Of a DNA stretch of 64,000 nt, positions 21,138 to 32,251 are shown in pieces (position 1 is the first letter of the stretch; each line of letters starts with the position of its first letter). A program made the position numbers and the translations under genes. Under the pieces are notes generated by a model, which made no database searches, was not told the DNA's origin, and saw nothing but the letters and a program-made list of their open reading frames with translations. Source of the stretch: Calonectria ilicicola (taxonomy: Eukaryota > Ascomycota > Sordariomycetes > Hypocreales > Nectriaceae); contig CP085831.1 in the NCBI GenBank assembly GCA_020809705.1, positions 248,001 to 312,000 on the forward strand, written 5' to 3'.

Positions 21138-24039
21138 GTTGGCGGTTGGGTTTGTTTAGAGGATTAAAGAGTAGTTGGTTTGTGAGAGTGTGAAGGAAGA
21201 TGCAGTCAAGTGTTGGATGGTTGAGTGATGATGGTGTTGATGGAGAGATTCCTGAGACGAAGGATCAGGCATCTTATATATTACTGTTACCATCTACGGA
21301 ATGGCTCATGGAAGCAGCAACGAAGACCAGGCCTGCAGGGCCCTGATCGTCTCACAAGGTAACATGCCATCGACGTGGAGAATGGCCCCCAGCGTTTTTG
21401 ACGTCATTTATTACAGCTTTGGGGGAGAATACGAGGAATTCTCCCCAAGACTCCACAGCCTGAACGGTACTTGTGGCCTCCGTCTGCCGATCGCTTGAGC
21501 GGCACGGAGCCGTACCTAGCCCCCGTTCTGTCAGCATCTTCTGAGCGTATGTACTAGGTGATGCTGGTGTGTCTCTCAAGCCTTGTGCTTGTGTTTCTCA
21601 AGCTATTGAAAACGGATGAACCGAGAAACATTCTAGACGCAACATGGAATCCTTCCCGGCTGCGCTGGGATGCTCGCCGTCTGAAACGGCGGCCCCACTG
21701 GCATTGTCGGGCATAAACAAACGGATGCTTTATTTAGCCACTTGCTGCGCGCCCGGAACAAGGGCCCTCGTTGGCGCCTCGGCATTAGCATTGGCCCTAA
21801 ATTTCCCCAGGGAAATGACGCCCAGCTGTTTTCACTGTGCTGTAGATCGTGCCTGGAAACGACCGCGATCGACACCGACTTTGGCCACTTCTGAGAGGAT
21901 ACGATATGGGCCATGACCTTTGACGACCTGCAAGCGAGGCCATCCACTATGATGATTCTCCTGCACATCGTCTCCATCATCACGAGGGAGATGCGCGGAA
22001 GCTCGGAGCCTCAACCAGCCGAGCATTGAAGCACAGCCATCTCGTTTCTGTCTCTGTGCATACACCGCCCCCAACCTCTCAAACACGCAGCCAGCACTGC
22101 CCAACACAACACAGTCGAAGCTGCCCCCAGCTAATTTCCCTGTGAGGCTTTATGCAGCAAAAATTAATTTATTTTTCTGCCCAGCCAGGCCGACTTCCAA
22201 TTTTAAACAAACTCTATCTTGACAGGCACCATCGGAATCTCCGCGACATTCTGTGGAAGGCCCTGTGCTCTCTGTACGCGTTTATTAAAGTTTAATTTGC
22301 CCAATTGGTCATGTGTCAATTATTGTAGGTAAACAAGCTGCCGTCCAGGGTAAACATGTATTTTTGCTCTCGCCCAATGAATGCCGCCCTTGAATATTGC
22401 CCACGATAAACAATCATCTGATACCGAAAAAGTCAATCGGAAAGAGTCGATCAAAATTTTATCGCCAACAACATGGTCTCATAAGTGGATATTGACAACG
22501 TTCTATTGAGTCGTGAACTATTCAGAATGGGGAAAACATCAAGTGGAGCTCTTTCGCTCTCGCATCTACTACCCAGAGCTTCCTCATTCACCGAGGTTTC
22601 TCGTCAAGATGATCGACCTTGTGAGAATACGGGCCACACTACGTATGGAATTTATTAATAGTACCGATCTACAAACCCATTTCATGTGAAAGGGGTTGTT
22701 TACTTTGGGTTCCATCACACGGGCGTATTCTAGCGCCGAACTCTGGATCTAGGAAAACACATTCACGTAGCCAGCTACTACCCTAGATGATGGCAATTAC
22801 AAGACGAATGTAGGAACTCTAGATAGATGAACAAGAGGAATGAGCGAGTCAAACTTGGTGATCTTCCCCCCAAAAATAAAGCGCCGAGTGACTTTGTTTG
22901 TCGCAAGACAGACTCGCAAAGCACAAGAAATAGTTAAAGAACAAATTTGAACTCCCTCCTGTTCCAAATGTGCAAGATTTAGATATCAATGTAATGGATT
23001 GCCATCAGACCTGACGTTGATTGATGTACAAACTGGAGGTGGAACCGTGTGAAATTTGGTCAAGTATATCAAGGAGTGGATTCGATTGGAAGCCGGTTTG
23101 CCGAGTGACGTAATGGGTTTTAGTTTCCCTAGTTGCCTTTTGAGCCTCATGGGCATTTTTAACTGGGCCTTCATAACTACTGGCTTAGCCGACATCAGTA
23201 CTCAACTTGGAGGCCTAAGCCATGGGGGCCACCGCTACTGATTTTTTCAGGGTTCAATGGAGGTCGGGGGGGTATATGTGTGAATAAAATGTGCTAGTTT
23301 GCGAGATTCTGCAAAGCTCACCTTAACGTTAGAAGACATAGTTTTGGCGGCAGCCCCTGAACGGCACTGAATGGACACCCAGATTAACCGGCCATGGTAT
23401 CAAGTTCATTCACTTAGGCTGAATTTCCATCCCACATGTGCCTACTGTGATGTTTTGAAGCGTGTTGACTTGCGACTCCACTACCTCCTGACGGCACACA
23501 AACTACTTGGACCCCTTGGATAAACAAGCGGTGAGTTTTCTAATCCTCACACCTAGCCGCGGTGGTATCTGCTTTCGCGTGATGACCGTTTACTCGCTTC
23601 TACATTGGGTGTGGATGAGGGTGCGTGCTGTCATTTCCCCACTCTCAGGATATTCAGCTCCCAAGCGAGGATTTGGAGAAATAACGAGTCCGCTCGGTTG
23701 ACTAAAATCTCTAATAGGCAATTGCTCTTAGCGAACAACGATTGCTGAGGGAGTGTGATGCAAATGAAGATATGTAACTGAATGACAATGATGCGGTGAT
23801 TGGGCACAACTGGGTAATTTTATACAAGCGAAGGCAACTAACAAGGCTTGCATCGAGGCACTCTCGAAAGAATCAAGCGAATTGTAGAAGCAGAGTCTAG
23901 GATAAAGAATGACGCGACGAAGCCCGTTGAACCCTCATGGAATTCATCTGCGCATTGTCAAGTCACTCGACATATTCTATCTAACCTTTCCCCAAAAATT
24001 TTCATTTTCATTACTGAATGAAAACGAGAAAACCGTAAT
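21138..24039. other. 2.9-kb gene-free region
   Basis: The first 300 bp is the PhiA-like promoter. Beyond it I find no domain, no signal peptide and no consistent exon chain on either strand. Overlapping open frames at 21633-22107 (-) are rich in Arg/Pro/Ser without pattern. No terminal repeats of a transposon were seen by eye. A long non-coding RNA or a large regulatory region is possible but unsupported. Confidence 0.4.
21273..21280 (-). promoter_or_regulatory. Probable TATA box of the PhiA-like gene
   Basis: The minus strand reads TATATAAG about 136 bp upstream of the ATG, a plausible distance for a gene with a leader of about 105 nt. Confidence 0.5.
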
Positions 24040-24660
24040 CTAATTTTCTTTGCGAGTATCTTCAAGCTCGTTCTCAGGCTCGGCGTCAGGCTCGTCCTCA
24101 GGCTTATTCTCATCTAAATAGATGTCCCCACTCGTAATATTGGTCCTTCCGCTCCCTTTGGCTTCAGCAATATTGTTGATAGCTCCCTCCGGGCCCATTT
24201 TCCCAGCTTCTATCAACATTTTCAAGTATCCCAAAGAATACTGATTTCCTGCTGTGATACGTGCATTACCAGTCGCAGTTGCCGATCCGATTGTGTTGCG
24301 TGTCTAAGCGTAATAACATGGCAACTCGTTAGTTTGTATACTACAAAAGTAAATATCTCATATATGGCTGACCTGAGATGAACCAACAACAGCGAGGCGA
24401 ACCTGGCGGGGATTTTGAAGGAAATTCTTCACTGAATCATTTTCCTCAATGAATTTGGTTTTGCCTTCACTTTGATACGAAAATTGGGCTGTGCCTGGGG
24501 TGACCCCGAGGACTCGTCCTATGTCACTGAAATTGTCGGTGGGTTTGGCCGGAACTTTCATAGTTGTTTTATCTAAAGGTTTAAGCTGGTGTATAAGAAT
24601 TAACATCATTTTAGTCTCACCTATTATGAGAGATAGTGTCTGGACGGTAGTGTGCGACAT
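24040..24660 (-). CDS. Hypothetical small protein with acidic tail
   Basis: Exons are 24660-24621, 24572-24373 and 24303-24040 (introns 48 and 69 nt); the phases agree and give 167 residues. I do not recognise the family. The N-terminal 80 residues contain two likely strands (VQTLSLIID, QVRLAVVGSS) and a predicted helix (ENDSVKNFLQNP). The middle is Gly/Ala/Thr-rich (GSATATGNARIT). The last 35 residues are strongly acidic (DENKPEDEPDAEPENELED). There is no signal peptide or membrane segment. The gene stands alone between two large gene-free stretches. Expression evidence would be needed to be sure that it is a real gene; the splice consistency is the main support. Confidence 0.55.
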
Positions 24661-25714
24661 CGTGGATGGGGTAATTCTGGGAGGTTCGGAATGACTAGAC
24701 CCAGTTAGATATCTCCATTCATATTCGAAAAATTTTGTATAGGATTTGTGGGAGTCATACTAGAGGCTTGACTGTTTGAATTTTTGGATCTCTGTTTCGC
24801 ATCTAGAATAAAAATAGTGATCTTGGGGATCGGTATGCTTTATAGGTCAGAGCCGCGTAGTGCTGTCAAGCTGCCCCATTAATAACCACAGTGCCAGCTG
24901 AAAAGACTATCCCGAAGCATTATTAACCGCAAATGTGTTCCTTTCTTACAGGCTGCCTCAATTGCATTTTCATGCGTGAACTGACGCGTACGCTTGATAT
25001 CAAAGATTCGCATCGTCACATGGTCACTTTCAGCCGTCCACCATGGACATTAGTAACCTTGTTTGGCTTCATCTGCATGAGTTTGAAACCAATGAGCACA
25101 CGCATAGCGTGGGGTAGTGTGGCCCAATGCTGAGAGACTGCGATGATTTGCTCACCCCCCCGCTTTTATTTCAACCGTCCAAGCAGCTAAGATATTACGG
25201 CACGGCGCCTAACAGCAAATTCCCTGACGAAAAGGCAACTGGTTCGGAATAATCGAAGCAAAGCCTCAATATTATATGCTGCTAGGTCCGACTGCTGCCT
25301 AGGAGGCGCACTATCCTTTCGCTCTTGCCGTCGGCATGTCACAGCCTCCACCCTTGTTTCATGAGACTGACTTGCACAGTGCCACTAAAATCGTGGCGCA
25401 ATTTTCTTCTTCTTTTTTTTTTCTTTTCTTTTTTGGGTTTATGGCACGATTGTTATTCCGCTTTTATCCGGTCGACTGTCCTTGCTGGCAGATTGTCATG
25501 AACAAGGTTTACATCAAGTTCAGACAACATAATTTCTCACGCCACCACACGCAATTCATAGCGATCTATCTTCTTGAACCTTTCAGTTTAGTATCTTTCC
25601 CCAATATATGGTAAAAGTTTATCCGAAATTTTAATGAATTGTCAACAATTAATTTTGTTCTTACGAGAAGCATCTTAGTTCATCATTAGTGTCTAATACA
25701 GCCCCGACATGCCA
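24661..25714. other. Intergenic, no gene seen
   Basis: About 1 kb, with a T-rich tract at 25405-25436. It covers the promoter of the small acidic-tailed gene and the 3' flank of the cerato-platanin gene. Confidence 0.5.
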
Positions 25715-26227
25715 TTACTTTAATTCTCTGTGTGGCGTCTCTTTCGAAGGTTCCATATCTATCCAGCATCTCTGTAAATTGACCCTCGTAGCTTTTGCCA
25801 CAATGTGGCTCAGCTCTTCAGCTCTCCCGCCAGTCACTGAATTCATCCCCTCTAATGACAAAACCACGCCTGTGTGGGAACGATCAACCACAAGAAATGG
25901 TTGTGAGTAATTTTCGTATTCAAGAATCCAGCACGAACCACAATCTTCGGAATCTGGCCCATTGATGGTTTCCATTGACATAAGGCGGGCAGGGATATTG
26001 GCCTGAAGGGTCCACTGCTCGTGGTTTGGTAATATACCAAACCCCTCTCTCCAGCATGCAAATTCTTCAAGGGGTCGATCGCCTTTGTCAAGTATGGGAT
26101 CGTATGAAACTTTAGGACCAGTAAGCTAGATTCCATAAACAGAGAATAATGAGCTCCTACCAAAGACATTCGTTGCTGATGTTACAAAGAGAAGGGCAAA
26201 AATGATTGAGACTCGAAGAGAGTGCAT
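25715..26227 (-). CDS. Cerato-platanin family secreted protein
   Basis: Exons are 26227-26161 and 26109-25715 (51-nt intron), giving 153 residues. The signal peptide is MHSLRVSIIFALLFVTSATNVF. The chosen acceptor makes the mature protein begin VSYDPILD, the family hallmark. In order follow ACWREGFGILPN, then CGSCW, VVDRSHTG, GMNSVTGGRAEELSHI and a final QRC, so the usual four Cys are all present. The family consists of small, secreted, expansin-like, chitin-binding proteins that act as elicitors and in wall remodelling. Here the sequence is divergent: several loop glycines are replaced by charged residues, and an extra basic/acidic tail of about 13 residues follows the last Cys. Another in-frame acceptor exists nearby, but it hits a stop or loses VSYDP. 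Confidence 0.85.
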
Positions 26228-27596
26228 CGTGGGCCAATAGTTGCTTGATTTAGGACGTTGGAAGATGAATCGAAGCTTTCCTTGTTTCTAATGGTTCTGG
26301 GGACTTGGAGAAGCTGGAGATTTGAAGATTTATCATCAACGCGAAGATTGAACTGATGGAAATGTGGCCTACCGCCAGGCTCAACTACATGTCAGTGATT
26401 GGCTAGATTCCAATGTCTGTTGGTTGCTCAGACGCAACTACTCCGCCACACGACTGGGTTTCAATAGTTCAGGGGGCCTTTTCGAGGCGCAGAGCACTCG
26501 TGGCGCACAAAGATACTCAAGATATCCTTTTCTAAACCCAAGAGGAGAAAGAGAAAGCAAGACGGTGAGGTTTCGCGAGACTCATCCTCACCATCGACAT
26601 GAAAAATACTCTCAATGCTTTATAATTGTCTTTTTCTCAAGCCTTCATTTGCATTGTTCATCGTTTCTCGATTGCGGGAGGCTACTCGCTATTAATAATG
26701 CCAAGAAATAGAATTTGACGTCCGTTGTCTAGGGAGGGCTGTGCCAGGCGGGTGCTGCAAGCCGCTTCTGTGTAGTGGCGCTTTTTGATGGATACGATTG
26801 GCGTTTTCGTACGGCACGAACCAGCCGAGCTAGTGAACTGTGTTGGTGGACGTTCCAATGTGCGATCAAGAGCTGGGATCATTTTAGACTTATATCGGAT
26901 AATTCACCCAAATCGGACGGGACCTAAAGCGATAAAATATTCCTAAGTGGCTACTACATTGCATTATGACACTTAGGTCATGGCTGAAACATCCATCGAG
27001 TATTCTGAATCAATATTCTTTTTTTTTCTTTTTTCTTTTCTTTTTTTTTTTTTTTGTTTTGATCCCATCCCGATTACGCGTCTCTTTGTATCTGTTGTCG
27101 CAATTTAAACACAGCCACTGGTGGCGGAAAAAGAAGTGACTGTGTCCGACTTTCCGATCGAGTTTACGGCGGAGCCAATCCGATCTCTCGTCTTGGCAGG
27201 GCCAGTTTAGCTTGGTGTAGCGAATGCCAGCCACCAATACAAGCACCTGATAATCCGCTTTCTCCCCACGATTTGCGCCACTGCAAAGTTGGGCACGTAG
27301 GTTGACCTTGCTATTAGCCAGTGGACATTATTAACTATGTCAGAGGATTCGTACTCGGCCTTTGTGATGTAAGTGTCGTCTTGTTGCGATGTGATGCTCC
27401 GAGAGCGAGAGTGAAGCACAGACGTGGCGTTTTGCTTAGCATCGCCAAACCAACACGCGACCCACGGGCCAACATTCGACGAAACAGCTACGTTGGAACA
27501 TTTGTGTGGCTTGTCCAGCCTCGCAAGTCGTCCCCAGAGCCAACAAGCATTTCCAGACCGGACCAGATACTGATCTGGTTGCCAAATGTAGAATGG
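26228..27596. other. Intergenic, no gene seen
   Basis: About 1.4 kb with a strong poly(T)/pyrimidine tract at 27017-27060. It covers the cerato-platanin promoter and the 3' flank of the Zn2Cys6 gene. Confidence 0.5.
27017..27060. repeat. Poly(T)-rich low-complexity tract
   Basis: Forty-four bases are almost all T, broken by a few C and one G. It is a simple slippage-prone tract with no coding role. Confidence 0.9.
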
Positions 27597-29606
27597 TCAA
27601 ATCAGTGATGTTTCGCCGTCAGAGTAGCCATGGTCCCATTGCGGCCAGTGAGTTGCATCGCTGTCCACACTAAAAAATTCCGAGCCAATGAATTCGGGAT
27701 ACATAAATGCGAGATCAGAGGAGAATATCTGGTCACCAACGGGTGGGCCACTACTGTCAAGTGTTGATGCGTCAAATATGTCACCTGCAATTGGCGCTTG
27801 AAAGTTTGGCCTAAGTTTCTTAAATTGGGCTGCAACGACATCGCTCAGTAAGTGCGCTGCATGACAGCTCGAGCCAATCGATTTAAGCCACTTGACGAGA
27901 TCATTCACGATACCGTCCAGCGCTTCAACATCATGGCCTGCCACGCGTAATTTTGGCTCATAGGTATGAACTAATCGGCAGAGTGTGAGTGCTGAAAAGG
28001 TAACGACGTGATAGATGTGGTCAGTCAAATGTCGGGTACGCTCATCTGCAGTATCAATTGCTAGATTGATAATTTTTTCAGAAAAATGAATCATCTCCGA
28101 AAGAACCCTAGTAGCGTCCACGGGTCGTGTCGACTTGAGCGACTGCGAATAAGCAAGAAGATGAGCAAAATGAAAACCCATTTGGAGAAATTGAGAACGG
28201 GGTTGATCTGGAAGATATTGTTAGCACCTTTGCTGCTTACGGTGAAATCATTGCGTACGGAACAGAGTGGTCCATTCTTGTTGCCAGCATTGCAATGCTA
28301 ACTTCGCTCCAGGCAGATCAACGTCGGCCCCGCAGCATTGACGATACACTATCCAATACAATTCAACCTCTGCAGCCATTCGTGCTTCGTAATTGCTTAT
28401 ATTGTCCAGTTTGGCAAAATTATGGCAGCGATCAACCTGTTCTTGACTGAGCATTGCCTGTCTCCGCGTGCCCACACAATACCTAAACGGTCTGTTAGAG
28501 TGTCGGAAATGCACTTGCTAGTGTGGGACTTTTACTGTAGGTGCGCAAGGCAGATATGATTCCAGATAAACCAGACGTCAACGTGTGACTTTATCGTTGG
28601 GAGTGCTGAGCTCGATCGAAGCACTGTGCTAAAATGAGGGCTTGCCATTGATTGCTGGATCGCATAGCCAGTCAAAAGCCAACTGTCAAGACTCAAGGGT
28701 ACTTGTCCAATAGTCGTAGACCACAGGCTTAGCACAAGGGTGGCTTGGAAAAACTCGAGAGTCTGCGGCACCACAAGCAAACCAGCAGTGACAAGAGTTT
28801 TGGCTTCCTGGAACAATTTTGGAGCCAGTCTATCCGCTAGTTCCTGAGTCGTGTGTCTTACTGCAATCAAGAAAATGCTACTAAGAAGCAATGGGGACTT
28901 CCTCACTTGGACAAGAAGTGCATCTAGAGAGATGTCCTCCGAAAACCTCACCCATCTACCATAGTGAACATGAAACCTGCGAAATATGAGTTACAAGTCG
29001 ATAAGGCATGTTTCAGAGGAGACCAACAATTCAAGTAGGGATTTAGCGGTTGCCATACTGACCAAGCCAGCCGAAATCACGTCAGGTGGCGCGCCAGCGT
29101 GTATTTCAAGCTGCTCTGGTGAATTCACTCCGGCATCGGTAGCGGCATCCCTGATTAAGAGCACGGGCGCAGGGCCCCTGTCAGCTGAGTCCAGAGATTC
29201 GGCCGCTCTATTCGGAGGGGTATTCTGAGCAGAACCGTTTTCAAGAGCATTAAGCCTGGCATCAAGTCGATCCACCAATGCCTCAACAGTTCGTTCTAAT
29301 CGTTCTAACCTGTTTACAAATAATTAACATTTTTTCCCTCTACTCACTAGGGACCAAAGCTCACCTATTATCCACTGATGGGCGATGTTCTGGAATATTC
29401 TCAAGCGGCCCATTATTGCGCTGTTGTTGGCGTTCGATAACGGGGATGGGGCGATAAGGAGAAATACTCTCCAGTGAACAGGTCTCACTCAGCGTTTGGC
29501 AGCGAAGACAGGTGCCATTAACATTGTTGGAGGCATAGCAGCGTGTTTTGTACTTGCGACATAAATCACATGCCTTGGAAGCTCTTCCATTCCGCAAGGG
29601 AGGCAT
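27597..29606 (-). CDS. Zn2Cys6 fungal-specific transcription factor
   Basis: Exons are 29606-29365, 29309-29028, 28976-28536, 28491-28259 and 28207-27597, giving 602 residues. The third intron is only 44 nt. The start ATG gives MPPLRNGRASKACDLC; the upstream part of the frame has only a TTG. The binuclear cluster is at residues about 13-40: ACDLC, a Cys 7 on, then a 9-residue loop, CLRC and a final Cys. After a linker comes a short coiled coil (LERLERTVEALVDRLDARL), the usual dimerisation element. The rest is the fungal-specific middle homology region (LLELFHVHYGRWV, FFQATLVLSLWS, RYCVGTRRQAM). It lies 458 bp upstream of the transporter 3' end on the same strand, at the edge of the sulfotransferase cluster, which it may control. 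Confidence 0.9.
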
Positions 29607-30063
29607 GCTTCTAATTCGATCCGGGGACAATAAACGCTGGATTCAAGATTAGCTTAGTCTCGTCGAGTTGATCGCGTCTTATCGATGGCGACATCCGATA
29701 AGAGATGTCGTTCAGTGAGTACTCTAATGTAATGTACTCTCTTATCACGCGTAAGCTATCGGAACCATTTTGCGATACACATAAAGCAATAAATGCAATT
29801 TTAACATATATAAACCGCAATAAACCAGTTATTTCATTATTATACATCATAATAAGCGATGCATACCGTACAAAAAGTGGCTAACTCGGATGCTATTTTT
29901 CTCGCACTAGTAAGCTTGTACGGGATACGCTGTCACTTTGCCCTTCTCCTTATCTCATTGGTCACGTGCAACAGGTTTGGGGATGGTCTAGGGTGGGAAA
30001 TGAAATCGGTAAATTATTATCAAAGCAAAGCACTCAGGGATGTCTCTCTCAGTTTGGCGCTCC
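29607..30063. other. Promoter region of the Zn2Cys6 gene
   Basis: 457 bp, AT-rich, between the regulator and the transporter on the same strand. No further gene is seen. Confidence 0.5.
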
Positions 30064-31704
30064 TTACAATTCTAGCTTCTCAGCCTGGAATTCCGCTTCA
30101 ATACCACTGTCTCCATGATCAAAAAGTCGATATAACAATTTCCAAGTCAGGATTACAACTGCTGCAGCAATGGCACAGGACGCCGCGATGATCAGACCAT
30201 GAGTGTATCGAGGTGAGTCTAGCGCCCAATTAATTAGATCAAAACCAAAAAATGCTTGGGATTTATGATACATACCTTGTTTTCGAAATAGTTGATTTCC
30301 AGGAAAGTTGGCGAGTTGAATGCTCATCACGTACGCAGCTAGCGCTACTGGGCGCTTGTGGTCCTCCATTTTTGTTGTGAGCCAGGCAGCGCTAATGGCC
30401 TGTACAGACCCCATTCCCATCTGTGTCCACACAACACCTCCTATCTTGTATTAGTACCCGCATGTTTAATGATAGTAAATGAACACACCGTATAAAACCC
30501 ATTTCCCAACGTTCGTAGGAGCAAGAGCCAGCCAGAGGAGCCCTGCAGCCCCCCATAGATACCCAACCGCAATGTGGAACCCACGCTCACGGAACTTGTC
30601 GCTACTAAATGCTAGAGAGACAGAAAACACTAGAGCGCACACACTGCCCACTGAATTCAAACCATTCGCCTGCAACGAAGTAAACCCAAGCGACTTGATG
30701 ATGGAAGGTGCATACGTATTCATTGGTGAAATCATGACCATGGAAAGTAAAGCAGCGACAAGATGACCGTAGAGCCTCCAGTCCATGAAAGTTTCAAGAA
30801 TATGAGCTGGTAACACGGGTTTCCCGTATCGAAGCGCCTTAGTTGGATCGTTTTGAATGACGCGAGTGGTGAGAATGGATGCTTCCCGTTCAGTGAAAAT
30901 GTTGAACGACCAACCAAAAAAAGACTTGGGCTTTGCCGCGCTGTGGGGAAAATAAATGTATGCAACAACCCCAAGAAAGCAAGTTAGAATACCCTCTTCA
31001 AGGCCGTTAGTATACGCGTCATACACATAATGGATTAGAGGCATACCGATGAGAAACAGCCATTGCCATCCTTCTAAGTCACCTCGACCACGCAGCGATA
31101 ATAGTCCGATCGAAAGTGGCCCACCCAGAGCTCCTGCAAAGCTGTTCGAAGCCCAAAAGATGGCATACCTCGGGGCTAGTTCTTGATTCGTATAATATTT
31201 TGAGATGTAGAGAGCAAAGCCCGGAATATAGCCACCTTCCAGTGCGCCAATGAAGAACCTGACAGCGCGGAGTCCAGCTGCGTCCTTCAAAAATATCTGC
31301 GACCAAGTGACAAGACCCCATAAGAACATGGTGATGGGAAGAAACCGTTCTGGGCCCATGTATCTGCTTATCATGTTGAAAGGTAGTTCGGTAATGATGA
31401 ATCCCACCGTGAAGAGAGTCTGGGCCAAGTTGACATCCGAATTACCCACATTAAGATCCGAACGCATAGTATCGGTCAAGGCATTGCCAATGTTGGTTCG
31501 ATCAAATTGAAGGAAGCAAAAACACAACACGATAAAAGGCAATATGAATAGGTCCATTTTAAGCAATGCCTTTCGCACCTCGCCAGATTCCGCTTGAACG
31601 GTTGGGTCATAGCCGGGGACATTCATTGCTGCGCTGGAAATTTCAACTGTATGCTCAGAATGGCGATCTCGTTTGGTGACATTTTTCTCAGAGAAAGATT
31701 CCAT
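30064..31704 (-). CDS. MFS transporter, Dal5/allantoate permease (ACS) type
   Basis: Exons are 31704-31047, 30995-30489, 30440-30276 and 30218-30064 (introns 51, 48 and 57 nt), giving 494 residues. The first intron is a multiple of three and could be overlooked; removing it restores LFLIEGILT, which is typical of the family. The chain has an acidic N-terminal tail, FDRTNIGNA in the first loop, TELPFNM, RFFIGALEGGYIPG in helices 4-5, and about 12 membrane segments in all. Members move organic anions such as allantoate, nicotinate, pantothenate or vitamin-like acids with protons across the plasma membrane. The divergent neighbour is an arylsulfotransferase-family enzyme, so an aromatic or sulfated anion is a reasonable guess for the substrate; the sequence alone does not show it. 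Confidence 0.9.
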
Positions 31705-32251
31705 ATTAGGAATATTGCAAGGAAATGAAGAGAGATTGAATAAATAGATAATTCCTGAACCAAAGTTTGGCTGTTTGATCACAGTCCACTGTGCTTGCGC
31801 TTCATCAATGTTGCTACATGCCAGCTCGGGAAAAGGCACTGGATTTATACACTACGGATGTGTTATAGCCACAGAATATGTGTGTAGATAATACAGGGAG
31901 GTTCAGAGACATTGAAGATATCATGAATGCCATAATGACGTGCTTATCTGGTTCAACCTATTGTACGTTTGATGCGAGTGTTAGCGCTATCGCATGATAA
32001 GCCATGGCCATTTTGTGTGCTGATGAGCCGTCGGCATACCGTCGGTATCCCTGCGGCTAGCCGGCGGAGCCGACGGGACGTGAGCGTGATGCCACCTTCA
32101 GTAACGATAACGTACGACGGTCGCGTTTTGTTTACTGCAGAGTTGACCTCTAAATTTTTATTAATTCGACGGTTTCTGCCATAGAGGCCTAAGTTTTAGC
32201 TTCCTGTCAGTTCCCTTCCTTCTCAGTTCAGCATCAATTTAGGTTGATAAC
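31705..32251. other. Bidirectional promoter, transporter/sulfotransferase
   Basis: 547 bp between the ATGs of the transporter (-) and the ASST-family gene (+). It is mostly AT-rich but contains the GC-rich CGG/CCG block at 32028-32076. Confidence 0.7.
32028..32076. promoter_or_regulatory. Candidate Zn2Cys6 binding block (CGG/CCG repeats)
   Basis: CCGTCGGC at 32028-32035 is repeated as CCGTCGG at 32039-32045. It recurs inverted as GCCGACGG at 32069-32076. Between them is the 10-bp palindrome CGGCTAGCCG (32054-32063). CGG triplets in inverted or direct pairs are what Zn2Cys6 dimers bind. The block stands out in an AT-rich promoter. Binding by the regulator at 27.6-29.6 kb is an inference. Confidence 0.45.

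Noticed and set aside
21633..22107. Overlapping minus-strand frames in the large gap
   Set aside because: Arg/Pro/Ser-rich without pattern in any frame; typical of GC-richer non-coding DNA.
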